A stretch of DNA of 44,763 nt from Bacteroidaceae bacterium (lineage in GTDB: Bacteria > Bacteroidota > Bacteroidia > Bacteroidales > Bacteroidaceae). Of the stretch, positions 1 to 7,134 are shown piece by piece. The position numbers and the translations under genes were made by a program. The notes below the pieces were generated by a model, which was not told the origin of the DNA, did not search any database, and saw only the letters and a program-made list of their open reading frames with translations. Location of the stretch: assembly GCA_024398755.1 (NCBI GenBank), contig JAKSIQ010000012.1, forward strand, positions 1 through 44,763, in the 5' to 3' direction. Each line of letters opens with the position of its first letter. Positions within the stretch are counted from its first letter, which is position 1.

Positions 1-878
1 TATTCCTCCATTGACACCTTGTCAGTGAAATCGCCGTCCTTATAGCAGTACTTGCAGTAATCAAAGTTGGCGCTGCCGTCAGCATTGGTGCCGCATACGT
101 CATCGGATGTCATGGGCATACCGCAGCTTTGGCAGAACTGGGGCAGCTGTCCTTCCAGGAAATGCTTCTCTTTAGCGGGAAAAGCGGACTCATAGCGCTC
201 AAAGCCTTCCGGGTCATCATCGGCAGCAAAATAACCTTTCGGAGGGCAGTACGTCCAATCCCTGCCGCCAAGGTAACCGGGAACCAGTTCCTGTGCAAGG
301 AAATAAGGCACCGGATCATCCTTGGGCTCTGCGTGATAATGAATGCCGAGGCTGCTGGCAAGCACGAAACCGGCATTTCCGTAAAAACCGATATTGCCTT
401 CAAAACAAAGCACTCCGATTCCCATTCCGCGGGCCTTTCCCAATGAGAACTTGAGCAATTCAAGGCCGTAACCTTTCCGCTTCCAGTCGGGATGTATGCT
501 TATGGGACCCAATGTCCAGGCTTGCAGGACATCGCCGCTGTCCGATGTGAGCTCTGCGCGGGAATACATTACATGGCCGATAATCCGGCCGCCTAATTCC
601 ATCACAAGGTCAAGTTCCGGGATGAAATCCGGATTGCTGCGGTATCTGTTCAGCACGAAATGTTCCAGGCAGCCCGGACGATATACATTCCAGAATGCCT
701 CTCTTGTAAGGTTCTCCACTTCCTGCCAGTCGGCAGGTTCTTCCAATCGGATATTATACTCTCTGATATTTTCCATTTCCTCGAATATATGGTCCGATGA
801 CAACGGTCCCGCCGGTTTTATCCTTTTGGAGACAGTGTCGCTGTAATCGGATGGCAGGTATTTGTCTATCAGTTTCAT
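1..878 (-). CDS. GNAT-family N-acetyltransferase with C-terminal zinc ribbon (partial, 3' end outside window)
   Basis: The reading frame is open from the ATG at 878 to the left edge, giving at least 292 residues without a stop. The middle of the protein (about residues 35-190) looks like a GNAT acetyltransferase: it has the LGPISIHPDWKRKGYG acetyl-CoA-binding stretch (motif A, R/Q-x-x-G-x-G/A type) followed by GIGVLCFEGNIGFYGNAGF. The tail carries CQSCGMPM and, about 25 residues later, YCKYCYKDG, two CxxC pairs that match the 'putative zinc ribbon' family found at the ends of many anaerobe proteins. The substrate is unknown. A second ATG at 777 (MENIREYNIR) is a possible alternative start, but the frame is coding-like from 878. 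The gene is divergent from thrA across a 143-bp gap. Confidence 0.85.
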   Translation of the reverse strand, partial: MKLIDKYLPSDYSDTVSKRIKPAGPLSSDHIFEEMENIREYNIRLEEPADWQEVENLTREAFWNVYRPGCLEHFVLNRYRSNPDFIPELDLVMELGGRIIGHVMYSRAELTSDSGDVLQAWTLGPISIHPDWKRKGYGLELLKFSLGKARGMGIGVLCFEGNIGFYGNAGFVLASSLGIHYHAEPKDDPVPYFLAQELVPGYLGGRDWTYCPPKGYFAADDDPEGFERYESAFPAKEKHFLEGQLPQFCQSCGMPMTSDDVCGTNADGSANFDYCKYCYKDGDFTDKVSMEE

Positions 879-896
879 GCTTTCTGTATTGTTATG

Positions 897-904
897 CGAA
901 TATA
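897..904 (-). promoter_or_regulatory. Possible -7 element of the acetyltransferase gene
   Basis: On the minus strand this reads TATATTCG, one mismatch from the Bacteroidales -7 consensus TAnnTTTG. It would give a leader of roughly 15 nt before the ATG at 878. No clear -33 TTTG was seen, so the call is weak. Confidence 0.3.
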
Positions 905-918
905 CGGATAATATCTGT

Positions 919-939
919 ATTCCGGGCCATGACCGGAAT
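919..939. repeat. 7-bp dyad in the acetyltransferase-thrA divergent gap
   Basis: ATTCCGG (919-925) and CCGGAAT (933-939) are inverted around GCCATGA. The position, between the two divergent start points, would suit an operator, but no known regulator matches it. Confidence 0.35.
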
Positions 940-988
940 CAGGGAACAAAAAAATGGTGCAGTCTGACGGTGTCTGCCCAAAAACCAG

Positions 989-996
989 TAATTTTG
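989..996 (+). promoter_or_regulatory. -7 promoter element of the thr operon
   Basis: TAATTTTG is an exact match to the Bacteroidales TAnnTTTG element. Transcription would start near 1001-1003, about 20 nt before the thrA GTG. I see no convincing -33 TTTG and no leader peptide with threonine or isoleucine codons, so an E. coli-like thr attenuator is absent. Confidence 0.6.
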
Positions 997-1021
997 TACT
1001 TTAATAAAAAAACAGACACAA

Positions 1022-3448
1022 GTGAAGGTACTCAAATTCGGAGGCTCGTCGGTAGGTTCAAAGGAGAGCATATCCAGTCTGAAGCAGATTGTGGAATCGC
1101 AGCAGGACGATGTGATAGTGGTGGTTTCAGCCCTTGGCGGAATCACAGACAAGCTTATTGCGACAGCCGGGATGGCTGCACGCGGCGAGCGTCAGTTCGA
1201 GACCGAAGTCACCGCCATGCTTGCCCGCCACGAACAGATGGTGCGCGACGTGGTGGCACCGGAACGTCAGAGCCTGGCACTTGACGGCATTCACGGGCTG
1301 TTTGACGAACTGTCGGACATCATGCACGGACTGTTCCTGCTGCGTGACCTGTCACAGCATACTCTGGACACTATAGTAAGTTACGGCGAGCGTCTTTCGT
1401 CGCAGATTGTGGCACAGCTCATTGACGGCATTGTGCTGTTCGATTCACGCGATTTCATCAAGACCGGACACCGTCAGGGCGGCCATACCATCGACCGTGA
1501 CCTGACATACAGCCTTATCGGCAAAGCCTTCGCCAGTCTGCCGCACAGGTCTTTGGCTCCCGGATTCATATCCAGCGATGCTCAGACCGGCGAAACGACG
1601 AATCTGGGCCGTGGCGGTTCGGACTATACCGCCGCACTTCTTGCCGCTGCACTTGATGCCAGCGTCCTTGAAATATGGACCGATGTCGATGGATTCATGA
1701 CGGCCGATCCCCGCGTGATAACATCGGCCTATCCCATAGACCAGCTGAGTTACATCGAGGCAATGGAACTGTGCAACTTCGGCGCCAAGGTTGTCTATCC
1801 GCCTACAATATATCCGGTGTATCAGAAGAATATTCCAATTCTCATAAAGAACACCTTCAATCCGTCGGCCCGCGGCACTGAGATTGTAAGCCGTCTGCCT
1901 GAGAACTCAAAGCCCATCAAGGGCATTTCAAGCATAAACGACACGGCTCTCGTTACCATGCACGGACTTGGCATGGTGGGCGTGGCAGGTATCAGTCTGC
2001 GTATGTTCAAGGCGTTGGCCGACAACAATATAAGCGTGTTCATGGTATGCCAGTCTTCAAGCGAGAACAGTATCTCGGTGGGTGTCTGCAATGACGATGC
2101 CGGGACTGCGGTCAGCGTTCTTTCGCAGGAATTCGAAAAGGAGATTTCGCTGGGTGCCATTGACCCCATTTCCTGTCAGATGGACCTGGCCACTGTGGCC
2201 ATAGTGGGTGAAAACATGAAGCAGAACCCGGGTACCAGCGGCAAGCTGTACAGCGTGCTGGGACGCGGCGGTATCAATGTCATTGCAAGTGCCCAGGGAG
2301 CTACAGAAATAAACATATCGTTCGTGGTTGAGAAAAGGCTTCTGAGAAAGTCCCTGAACCTTATCCACGATTCGTTCTTCCTGTCCGAGTATCAGGTGCT
2401 GAACCTGTTCGTATGCGGAGTTGGAACGGTTGGCGGCAGCCTGCTGGAGCAGATACGCTCGCAGCGTGAAAAACTCATGCAGGAACGCGGGCTGAAACTG
2501 AATGTGGTGGGCATTGCCCGTGGAAACAAGGCCATGTTCACACGCGAAGGCATATCGCTCGATGACTGGCGCCAGCAGCAGGAGAACGCTCCGGCCAGCA
2601 ATATAAGCCGTCTGCGCGACGAGGTGATTGGAATGAACATCTTCAATTCCGTTTTCGTTGACTGCACTGCCAATGCACAGGTGGCTGGCCTTTACAGGGA
2701 TTTCCTGGACCACAACATATCGGTCGTGGCAGCCAACAAGATTGCCACATCCGAAAGGTATGACGACTACGCCGAACTCAAGCGCATTGCCCGCAAGCGC
2801 GGTGTGAAGTTCCTGTTCGAGACCAATGTTGGCGCCGGTCTTCCAATTATCAACACCATAAATGACCTGATAGCAAGCGGTGACCGCATTCTCAAGTTCG
2901 AGGCTGTACTGAGCGGTACGCTGAACTTCATACTCAATACCGTCAGCGCCGACTGCCCGTTCAGCGAGGCAATCCGTCTGGCCAAGGAGAAGGGATACAG
3001 CGAACCCGATCCGCGCATAGATTTGAGCGGCAAGGACGTTCTGCGCAAGCTGGTGATTCTGGCACGTGAAAGCGGATACCATCTGGAGCAGGCCGATGTC
3101 GATGCCGATGAATTCATTCCGAAACAGATGCTGGAAGGCAGCATAGAGGATTTCTGGAAGAATCTGCCGTCGCTTGACAAGGCTTTTGAAGAGCGTCGCC
3201 TGAGGGTTGAGAAGTCACACAAATGCCTGCGCTTCGTTGCAAAGCTTGAGAACGGCAAGGGCAGCATACGTCTGGTCGAAGTCGAAGAGACGCACCCGTT
3301 CTACATACTGCAGGGAAGCAACAACATAATTCTGCTGACAACGGAACGCTACAAGGAATCGCCCATGCTCATTCAGGGGTACGGTGCCGGTGCCGGTGTT
3401 ACCGCAGCAGGCGTGTTCGCTGACATTATGCGAATTGCAAACATCTGA
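1022..3448 (+). CDS. thrA: Bifunctional aspartokinase / homoserine dehydrogenase
   Basis: This enzyme phosphorylates aspartate and later reduces aspartate semialdehyde to homoserine, the two committed steps of threonine/methionine synthesis. The 808 residues contain an N-terminal aspartokinase (KFGGSS at 5-10, TTNLGRGGSDYTAA at 192-205), a regulatory ACT pair at about 310-440, and a homoserine dehydrogenase from about 460 with the NAD(P) loop GVGTVGGS (466-473), SGTLNFI (631-637) and EPDPRIDLSGKD (661-672). Length and order match E. coli ThrA (about 820). The start is GTG: KFGG begins at residue 5, which leaves no room for a later start. It is the first gene of a plus-strand operon, 23 bp ahead of thrC. 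Feedback inhibition by threonine through the ACT domains is expected from the family. Confidence 0.97.
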   Translation: MKVLKFGGSSVGSKESISSLKQIVESQQDDVIVVVSALGGITDKLIATAGMAARGERQFETEVTAMLARHEQMVRDVVAPERQSLALDGIHGLFDELSDIMHGLFLLRDLSQHTLDTIVSYGERLSSQIVAQLIDGIVLFDSRDFIKTGHRQGGHTIDRDLTYSLIGKAFASLPHRSLAPGFISSDAQTGETTNLGRGGSDYTAALLAAALDASVLEIWTDVDGFMTADPRVITSAYPIDQLSYIEAMELCNFGAKVVYPPTIYPVYQKNIPILIKNTFNPSARGTEIVSRLPENSKPIKGISSINDTALVTMHGLGMVGVAGISLRMFKALADNNISVFMVCQSSSENSISVGVCNDDAGTAVSVLSQEFEKEISLGAIDPISCQMDLATVAIVGENMKQNPGTSGKLYSVLGRGGINVIASAQGATEINISFVVEKRLLRKSLNLIHDSFFLSEYQVLNLFVCGVGTVGGSLLEQIRSQREKLMQERGLKLNVVGIARGNKAMFTREGISLDDWRQQQENAPASNISRLRDEVIGMNIFNSVFVDCTANAQVAGLYRDFLDHNISVVAANKIATSERYDDYAELKRIARKRGVKFLFETNVGAGLPIINTINDLIASGDRILKFEAVLSGTLNFILNTVSADCPFSEAIRLAKEKGYSEPDPRIDLSGKDVLRKLVILARESGYHLEQADVDADEFIPKQMLEGSIEDFWKNLPSLDKAFEERRLRVEKSHKCLRFVAKLENGKGSIRLVEVEETHPFYILQGSNNIILLTTERYKESPMLIQGYGAGAGVTAAGVFADIMRIANI

Positions 3449-3471
3449 CAAACAAAAACATAGAACAAGAT

Positions 3472-4779
3472 ATGAAATTCTACAGCACGAACCATAATTC
3501 ACCCGATGTCACACTGCGTGACGCGGTAGTCAAGGGACTCGCTCCTGACCGTGGCCTTTACATGCCCGAAACCATAAAGAAGCTTCCGGCATCGTTCTTT
3601 GAGGGCATAGACAGCATGTCATTTCAGGAAATGTCATTCGAAGTTGCAAAGGCATTCTTCGGCGAGGACATTCCGGAACAGGATCTGAAGCGCATTGTCT
3701 ATGACACTCTGGCATTCGAGACACCTGCCGTAAAGGTTGAAGAGAACATCTATTCGCTGGAACTCTTCCATGGCCCGACACTTGCATTCAAGGATGTCGG
3801 AGCACGTTTCATGGCCCGTCTGCTGGGCTATTTCAACAAGGACGAAAAGCAGCTGGTCAACGTGCTGGTAGCCACATCGGGCGATACCGGAAGTGCCGTT
3901 GCCAACGGTTTCCTTGGTGTTCCTGGAGTCCATGTCTATGTGCTCTATCCGAAAGGTAAGGTCAGCCCGATTCAGGAATGCCAGTTCACCACACTCGGCA
4001 GGAACATTACCGCCATTGAAGTTGACGGCGTGTTCGATGACTGCCAGGCTCTGGTAAAGAACGCCTTCATGGACGCCCAGCTGAATGAGGCAATGAAGCT
4101 GACATCGGCCAACTCAATCAACGTGGCCCGTTTCCTGCCTCAGGCATTCTACTACTTCAGCGCATACGCACAGATGAAGAAACTCGGTAAGGCCGACAAT
4201 CTTGTAATCTGTGTTCCAAGCGGAAACTTCGGCAACATAACCGCCGGTCTGTTCGGCTGGGAAATGGGACTGCCTGCAAAGCATTTCATCGCGGCCAACA
4301 ATGCCAACGACATATTCTACAAATATCTGCAGACAGGCAAGTACAGCCCGCGCGCATCGGTCCAGACACTGGCAAACGCCATGGACGTTGGAGACCCCAG
4401 CAACTTTGCACGTGTGCTTGACCTTTACGGCGGCAGCCACAAGGAGATAGCTGCGCACATAGACGGCGCGACCTATACCGATGAACAGATTGCCGAAACC
4501 ATGAAGCAGTGCCTGCAGGAGACCGGCTATCAGCTCGATCCTCACGGCGCATGCGGTTACCGCGCACTGAAGGAACTTCTCAAACCCGGTCAGACTGGTG
4601 TGTTCCTTGAGACGGCGCATCCGGCCAAGTTCAAGGAGAAGGTCGATGCCATTACCGGTGCCGATGTTGCAATTCCCGAGCGCCTTGCCGCCTTCATGAA
4701 GGGCACGAAGCAGAGTGTTCCAATGTCAAAGGATTTTGCCGACTTCAAGAAGTACCTGCTTTCACAGGCAGGCAAGTGA
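3472..4779 (+). CDS. thrC: Threonine synthase
   Basis: The protein converts O-phosphohomoserine to threonine with pyridoxal phosphate. Its 435 residues are the usual length. The N-terminal signature YSTNHNSPDVTLRDAV fits bacterial ThrC, and the PLP-lysine motif HGPTLAFKDVG places the Schiff-base lysine at K107. SGDTGSAV and the phosphate-binding SGNFGN segment follow. It lies 23 bp after thrA and is followed 7 bp later by the MetH-activation-like gene, so all three are probably co-transcribed. In related Bacteroidales I know the order as thrA, a phosphoglycerate-mutase-like homoserine kinase, then thrC. Here the kinase is absent, although ThrC needs its product. Confidence 0.97.
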   Translation: MKFYSTNHNSPDVTLRDAVVKGLAPDRGLYMPETIKKLPASFFEGIDSMSFQEMSFEVAKAFFGEDIPEQDLKRIVYDTLAFETPAVKVEENIYSLELFHGPTLAFKDVGARFMARLLGYFNKDEKQLVNVLVATSGDTGSAVANGFLGVPGVHVYVLYPKGKVSPIQECQFTTLGRNITAIEVDGVFDDCQALVKNAFMDAQLNEAMKLTSANSINVARFLPQAFYYFSAYAQMKKLGKADNLVICVPSGNFGNITAGLFGWEMGLPAKHFIAANNANDIFYKYLQTGKYSPRASVQTLANAMDVGDPSNFARVLDLYGGSHKEIAAHIDGATYTDEQIAETMKQCLQETGYQLDPHGACGYRALKELLKPGQTGVFLETAHPAKFKEKVDAITGADVAIPERLAAFMKGTKQSVPMSKDFADFKKYLLSQAGK

Positions 4780-4786
4780 CACTGAT

Positions 4787-5488
4787 ATGGCTCGTCAGGA
4801 GGTACAGTTCGGCAACTTGGAAATACCCATGCGGGAAATATATTCCTTCATGGGCTATGGGGCCGATGCCGTTCCCGATGCTGAGACCGTCAGCACGACA
4901 CGCGAAATGCTGGCCGATGCTTCAAAGGTCCTGCATCCGTGTTTCGAGTATCATTTCTTTGACGGGCGCATTGACCTTGATTCAAACAATATAATAATTG
5001 AAGGCCCGAACGGTCCTGTAAGTTTTGCGGCCGGCAGAATAATATGCCGTCAGCTGAACTCCGCCAGCCGTTTTGCCGTATTTGTGGCCACGGCCGGCAA
5101 GGAGTACACCGCATGGACCGATGCCATCGGCGCATGTGGCGACATGTTCCGGACTTACGTGGCAGACTGCGTTGGCAGCCAGATAGTGGAGTCTGCGGCT
5201 GACTATATGGAAAAGGTGCTGCAGTCGGAACTTGACGGGCTGGGGTTGAAGCGTACCAACCGTTACAGCCCGGGATATTGCAGCTGGCACGTGTCATGCC
5301 AGCCTGACATTTTCAGTCTTTTCCCTGAAAAGAATCCATGTGGAATAGAACTGACCGATTCGTGCCTCATGATTCCGGTCAAATCGGTAAGCGGCATAAT
5401 AGGAATAGGGAAGGATGTCAGATTCCTTCCCTATTCATGCGGCATCTGTGACATGAAGCAGTGCTTCCGCCGTCACCGTCCTGCCTGA
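4787..5488 (+). CDS. Stand-alone methionine synthase activation-domain-like protein
   Basis: The 233-residue protein resembles the C-terminal AdoMet-binding reactivation domain of cobalamin-dependent methionine synthase MetH, here as a free polypeptide. Visible signs are RYSPGYCSWHV, matching the AdoMet-binding RxxPGY motif, and CGIELTDSCLMIPVKSVSG, matching the 'GxxLTESxAMxPxxSVSG' stretch of MetH. The tail has CGICDMKQC, a Cys-rich motif seen in anaerobe corrinoid-activation proteins. The family binds S-adenosylmethionine to re-methylate inactive cob(II)alamin; the partner (a MetH without this domain) is outside the window. I chose ATG 4787, 7 bp after the thrC stop. A longer frame from 4715 would overlap thrC and adds unlike sequence. 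It is probably translated from the thr operon message. Confidence 0.82.
   Translation: MARQEVQFGNLEIPMREIYSFMGYGADAVPDAETVSTTREMLADASKVLHPCFEYHFFDGRIDLDSNNIIIEGPNGPVSFAAGRIICRQLNSASRFAVFVATAGKEYTAWTDAIGACGDMFRTYVADCVGSQIVESAADYMEKVLQSELDGLGLKRTNRYSPGYCSWHVSCQPDIFSLFPEKNPCGIELTDSCLMIPVKSVSGIIGIGKDVRFLPYSCGICDMKQCFRRHRPA
5403..5436 (+). repeat. 13-bp perfect inverted repeat inside the 3' end of the MetH-activation-like gene
   Basis: GAATAGGGAAGGA (5403-5415) is perfectly complementary to TCCTTCCCTATTC (5424-5436) across an 8-nt loop. It lies 52 nt before the stop codon, near the convergent end with the DUF3237 gene. There is no T-run after it on either strand, so it is not a textbook terminator. 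Confidence 0.8.
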
Positions 5489-5496
5489 TACTCCCT

Positions 5497-6036
5497 TTAC
5501 TTGACTCTCCAGACGTCAAGGGTGATGCCTCCACCGGCACCGCCGAAACTCGGCTGGCACAGGAACAGGCTTTCGTTCAGCCAGGCGTATTTGCTGTCCT
5601 TGGGTGCTTCGAATTTTGGAGCGCAACGGAAATACATTCCGCCCTGTCCGCCCATCTTGATTATTCCGCAGTTGCGGACATGTATGTTCACGCCGTCATC
5701 GGTGCGTATGCAGTATATGGCTTCAATCTCGGTGCGGCCGTCAACCTGCATCTGGTAGTCGGCTCCTCCGGGAAGTACCTCACCCTGGATATCCTTTCCT
5801 TTGAATGTGCCGCCGGTAATAGGAATGACAGTACGCGTTCCCTTTCCGTTGTCGCCGACGGTGAATGCCTGGCCGAGCTGAACATTCAGGCGGACCACAT
5901 ATTCAAGATCCGGACCTTTGGGGTCACCGTTGGCATCGGTCTGCTGCTGTGGGGCTCCGAAACCGAACTGGGCTTTTGCAATGACACAGCCGAATACAGC
6001 GAGAACGGCTGCGGCAATAAGAAGCTTCTTTTTCAT
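5497..6036 (-). CDS. Exported DUF3237 family protein
   Basis: The 179-residue product begins with a signal peptide (KKK, a hydrophobic stretch, then AKA before QFGFG, cleavage near residue 22). The mature part carries the DUF3237 hallmark VIPITGGTFKGKDIQGEVLPGGADYQ (cited in part: PITGGTFKG and VLPGGAD), followed by an alternating beta pattern typical of the small barrel of this family. Family function is not established to my knowledge; some members are annotated only as conserved secreted proteins. It is a single gene, convergent with the thr operon (8 bp apart) and divergent from the FecCD permease gene. A near-consensus -7 element, TATCTTTA, lies at 6065-6072. Confidence 0.85.
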   Translation of the reverse strand: MKKKLLIAAAVLAVFGCVIAKAQFGFGAPQQQTDANGDPKGPDLEYVVRLNVQLGQAFTVGDNGKGTRTVIPITGGTFKGKDIQGEVLPGGADYQMQVDGRTEIEAIYCIRTDDGVNIHVRNCGIIKMGGQGGMYFRCAPKFEAPKDSKYAWLNESLFLCQPSFGGAGGGITLDVWRVK

Positions 6037-6064
6037 AATCGTATTGTTTAAGTGAATTCTGCCA

Positions 6065-6072
6065 TAAAGATA
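6065..6072 (-). promoter_or_regulatory. Possible -7 element of the DUF3237 gene
   Basis: The minus strand reads TATCTTTA, one mismatch from TAnnTTTG, about 30 bp ahead of the ATG at 6036. Confidence 0.35.
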
Positions 6073-6083
6073 GTATAAAATGG

Positions 6084-6091
6084 TAACTTTG
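6084..6091 (+). promoter_or_regulatory. -7 element of the FecCD permease gene; near-leaderless start
   Basis: TAACTTTG is an exact TAnnTTTG match, in the context GGTAACTTTGCGCC that is repeated identically at the gdhA promoter (22125-22138). Only 8 nt separate its last base from the ATG at 6100, so the predicted transcript would start about 0-5 nt before the start codon. Confidence 0.6.
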
Positions 6092-6099
6092 CGCCTATA

Positions 6100-7131
6100 A
6101 TGAACAAACCGATATCCAGAAACGTCATTACCAGCATGTCTCTTGGCGCGGCACTCCTGCTGCTGTCAGTTGCAGGATTGTGCTATGGCCCCGTGAACAT
6201 CCCGTTCGCAAATGCTTTTGGCGCGGTCTTCGGCAATGGAAGTGGCAATGCGGCGTGGGATTACATTATCCGTGAGTCCCGTTTCCCTTCTGTCGTTACT
6301 GCAATTCTGGCCGGTTCGGCATTGTCGGCATCGGGACTTATGCTGCAGACTGTTTTCCGCAATCCTCTGGCAGGCCCTGACATACTGGGCATTAACGGAG
6401 GTGCCGGTTTGGGAGTGGCTCTTGTCATGATGGCGTTCGGTGGCAATCTCAGTATGGGCTCAATGAGCCTTGGTACATCGGTTTCTGTTATTATAGGTGC
6501 TACGACCGGCGCTTTTGCAGTTACCGGCCTTATTCTACTGCTTTCAGCACGAATCAAGAATCCGGCAGTGCTGCTCATTGCCGGAGTTATGGTCAGCTAT
6601 CTGACATCGGCCCTCATTTCTCTGCTGAATTTCTTTTCAACTGCCGAAGGCGTGCATTCCTATACAATGTGGGGAATGGGCAATTTTGCAGGCGTAAGCC
6701 TTTCCCGACTGCCTTTGTTCACTTGTATCACACTTGCAGGACTTGTTGTCGCATTTTTTCTCTCAAAACCGTTGAACGCAATGCTGCTCGGTGATCTTTA
6801 TGCCGAAAACCTGGGTATCAATACAAAACGTGTCAGATTACTGCTGCTGTTTGCAACAAGCATGCTGGTTGCCGTTACAACAGCTTTCTGTGGCCCCATC
6901 TCATTTATAGGTCTGGCAGTACCGCATCTGGCCCGTCTGGTTATAGGAACAGCCAATCACCGTTCACTTATGACTGTAACGGTTCTTACCGGCGCAGTTA
7001 CGGCGCTTTTGTGCAATATTGTCAGTTCCTTGCCGGGAAACCGGGGGCTTATCCCGCTCAATGCCATAACTCCGGCCGTGGGCGCACCTGTCATTCTGTA
7101 TGTGCTTTTGAAACAAGAAAGAAAATTCTGA
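6100..7131 (+). CDS. FecCD/BtuC-type ABC transporter permease
   Basis: This 343-residue membrane protein fits the FecCD family, which forms the inner-membrane channel for iron-siderophore, heme or cobalamin uptake. It shows about ten hydrophobic segments, the conserved early motif ESRFPSVVTAILAGSALSASG (R and PRxxxAxxxGxxLxxxG equivalent), then GLMLQTVFRNPLAGPDILGINGGAG (cited in part: QTVFRNPLAGPDILG), and near the end FCGPISFIGLAVPHLAR, the family's coupling region. Length is normal. It is followed 3 bp later by a metal exporter-like gene and probably shares its message. No ATP-binding subunit gene lies nearby. A FecB-like binding lipoprotein is encoded at 13162-14220 on the other strand. 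The actual ligand cannot be told from sequence. Confidence 0.92.
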   Translation: MNKPISRNVITSMSLGAALLLLSVAGLCYGPVNIPFANAFGAVFGNGSGNAAWDYIIRESRFPSVVTAILAGSALSASGLMLQTVFRNPLAGPDILGINGGAGLGVALVMMAFGGNLSMGSMSLGTSVSVIIGATTGAFAVTGLILLLSARIKNPAVLLIAGVMVSYLTSALISLLNFFSTAEGVHSYTMWGMGNFAGVSLSRLPLFTCITLAGLVVAFFLSKPLNAMLLGDLYAENLGINTKRVRLLLLFATSMLVAVTTAFCGPISFIGLAVPHLARLVIGTANHRSLMTVTVLTGAVTALLCNIVSSLPGNRGLIPLNAITPAVGAPVILYVLLKQERKF

Positions 7132-7134
7132 CCG

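Noticed and set aside
879-1021. A threonine attenuator leader upstream of thrA
   Set aside because: No Thr/Ile-rich leader peptide and no terminator-antiterminator pair; the predicted leader is only about 20 nt.
2057-3082. A 341-codon open frame on the minus strand opposite thrA
   Set aside because: It lies entirely within thrA, shows no family motif, and mirrors the codon bias of the real gene; it is an antisense shadow.
4715-4786. Upstream start of the MetH-activation-like gene within thrC
   Set aside because: The added 24 residues are an out-of-frame reading of thrC; the ATG at 4787 sits 7 bp after the thrC stop.
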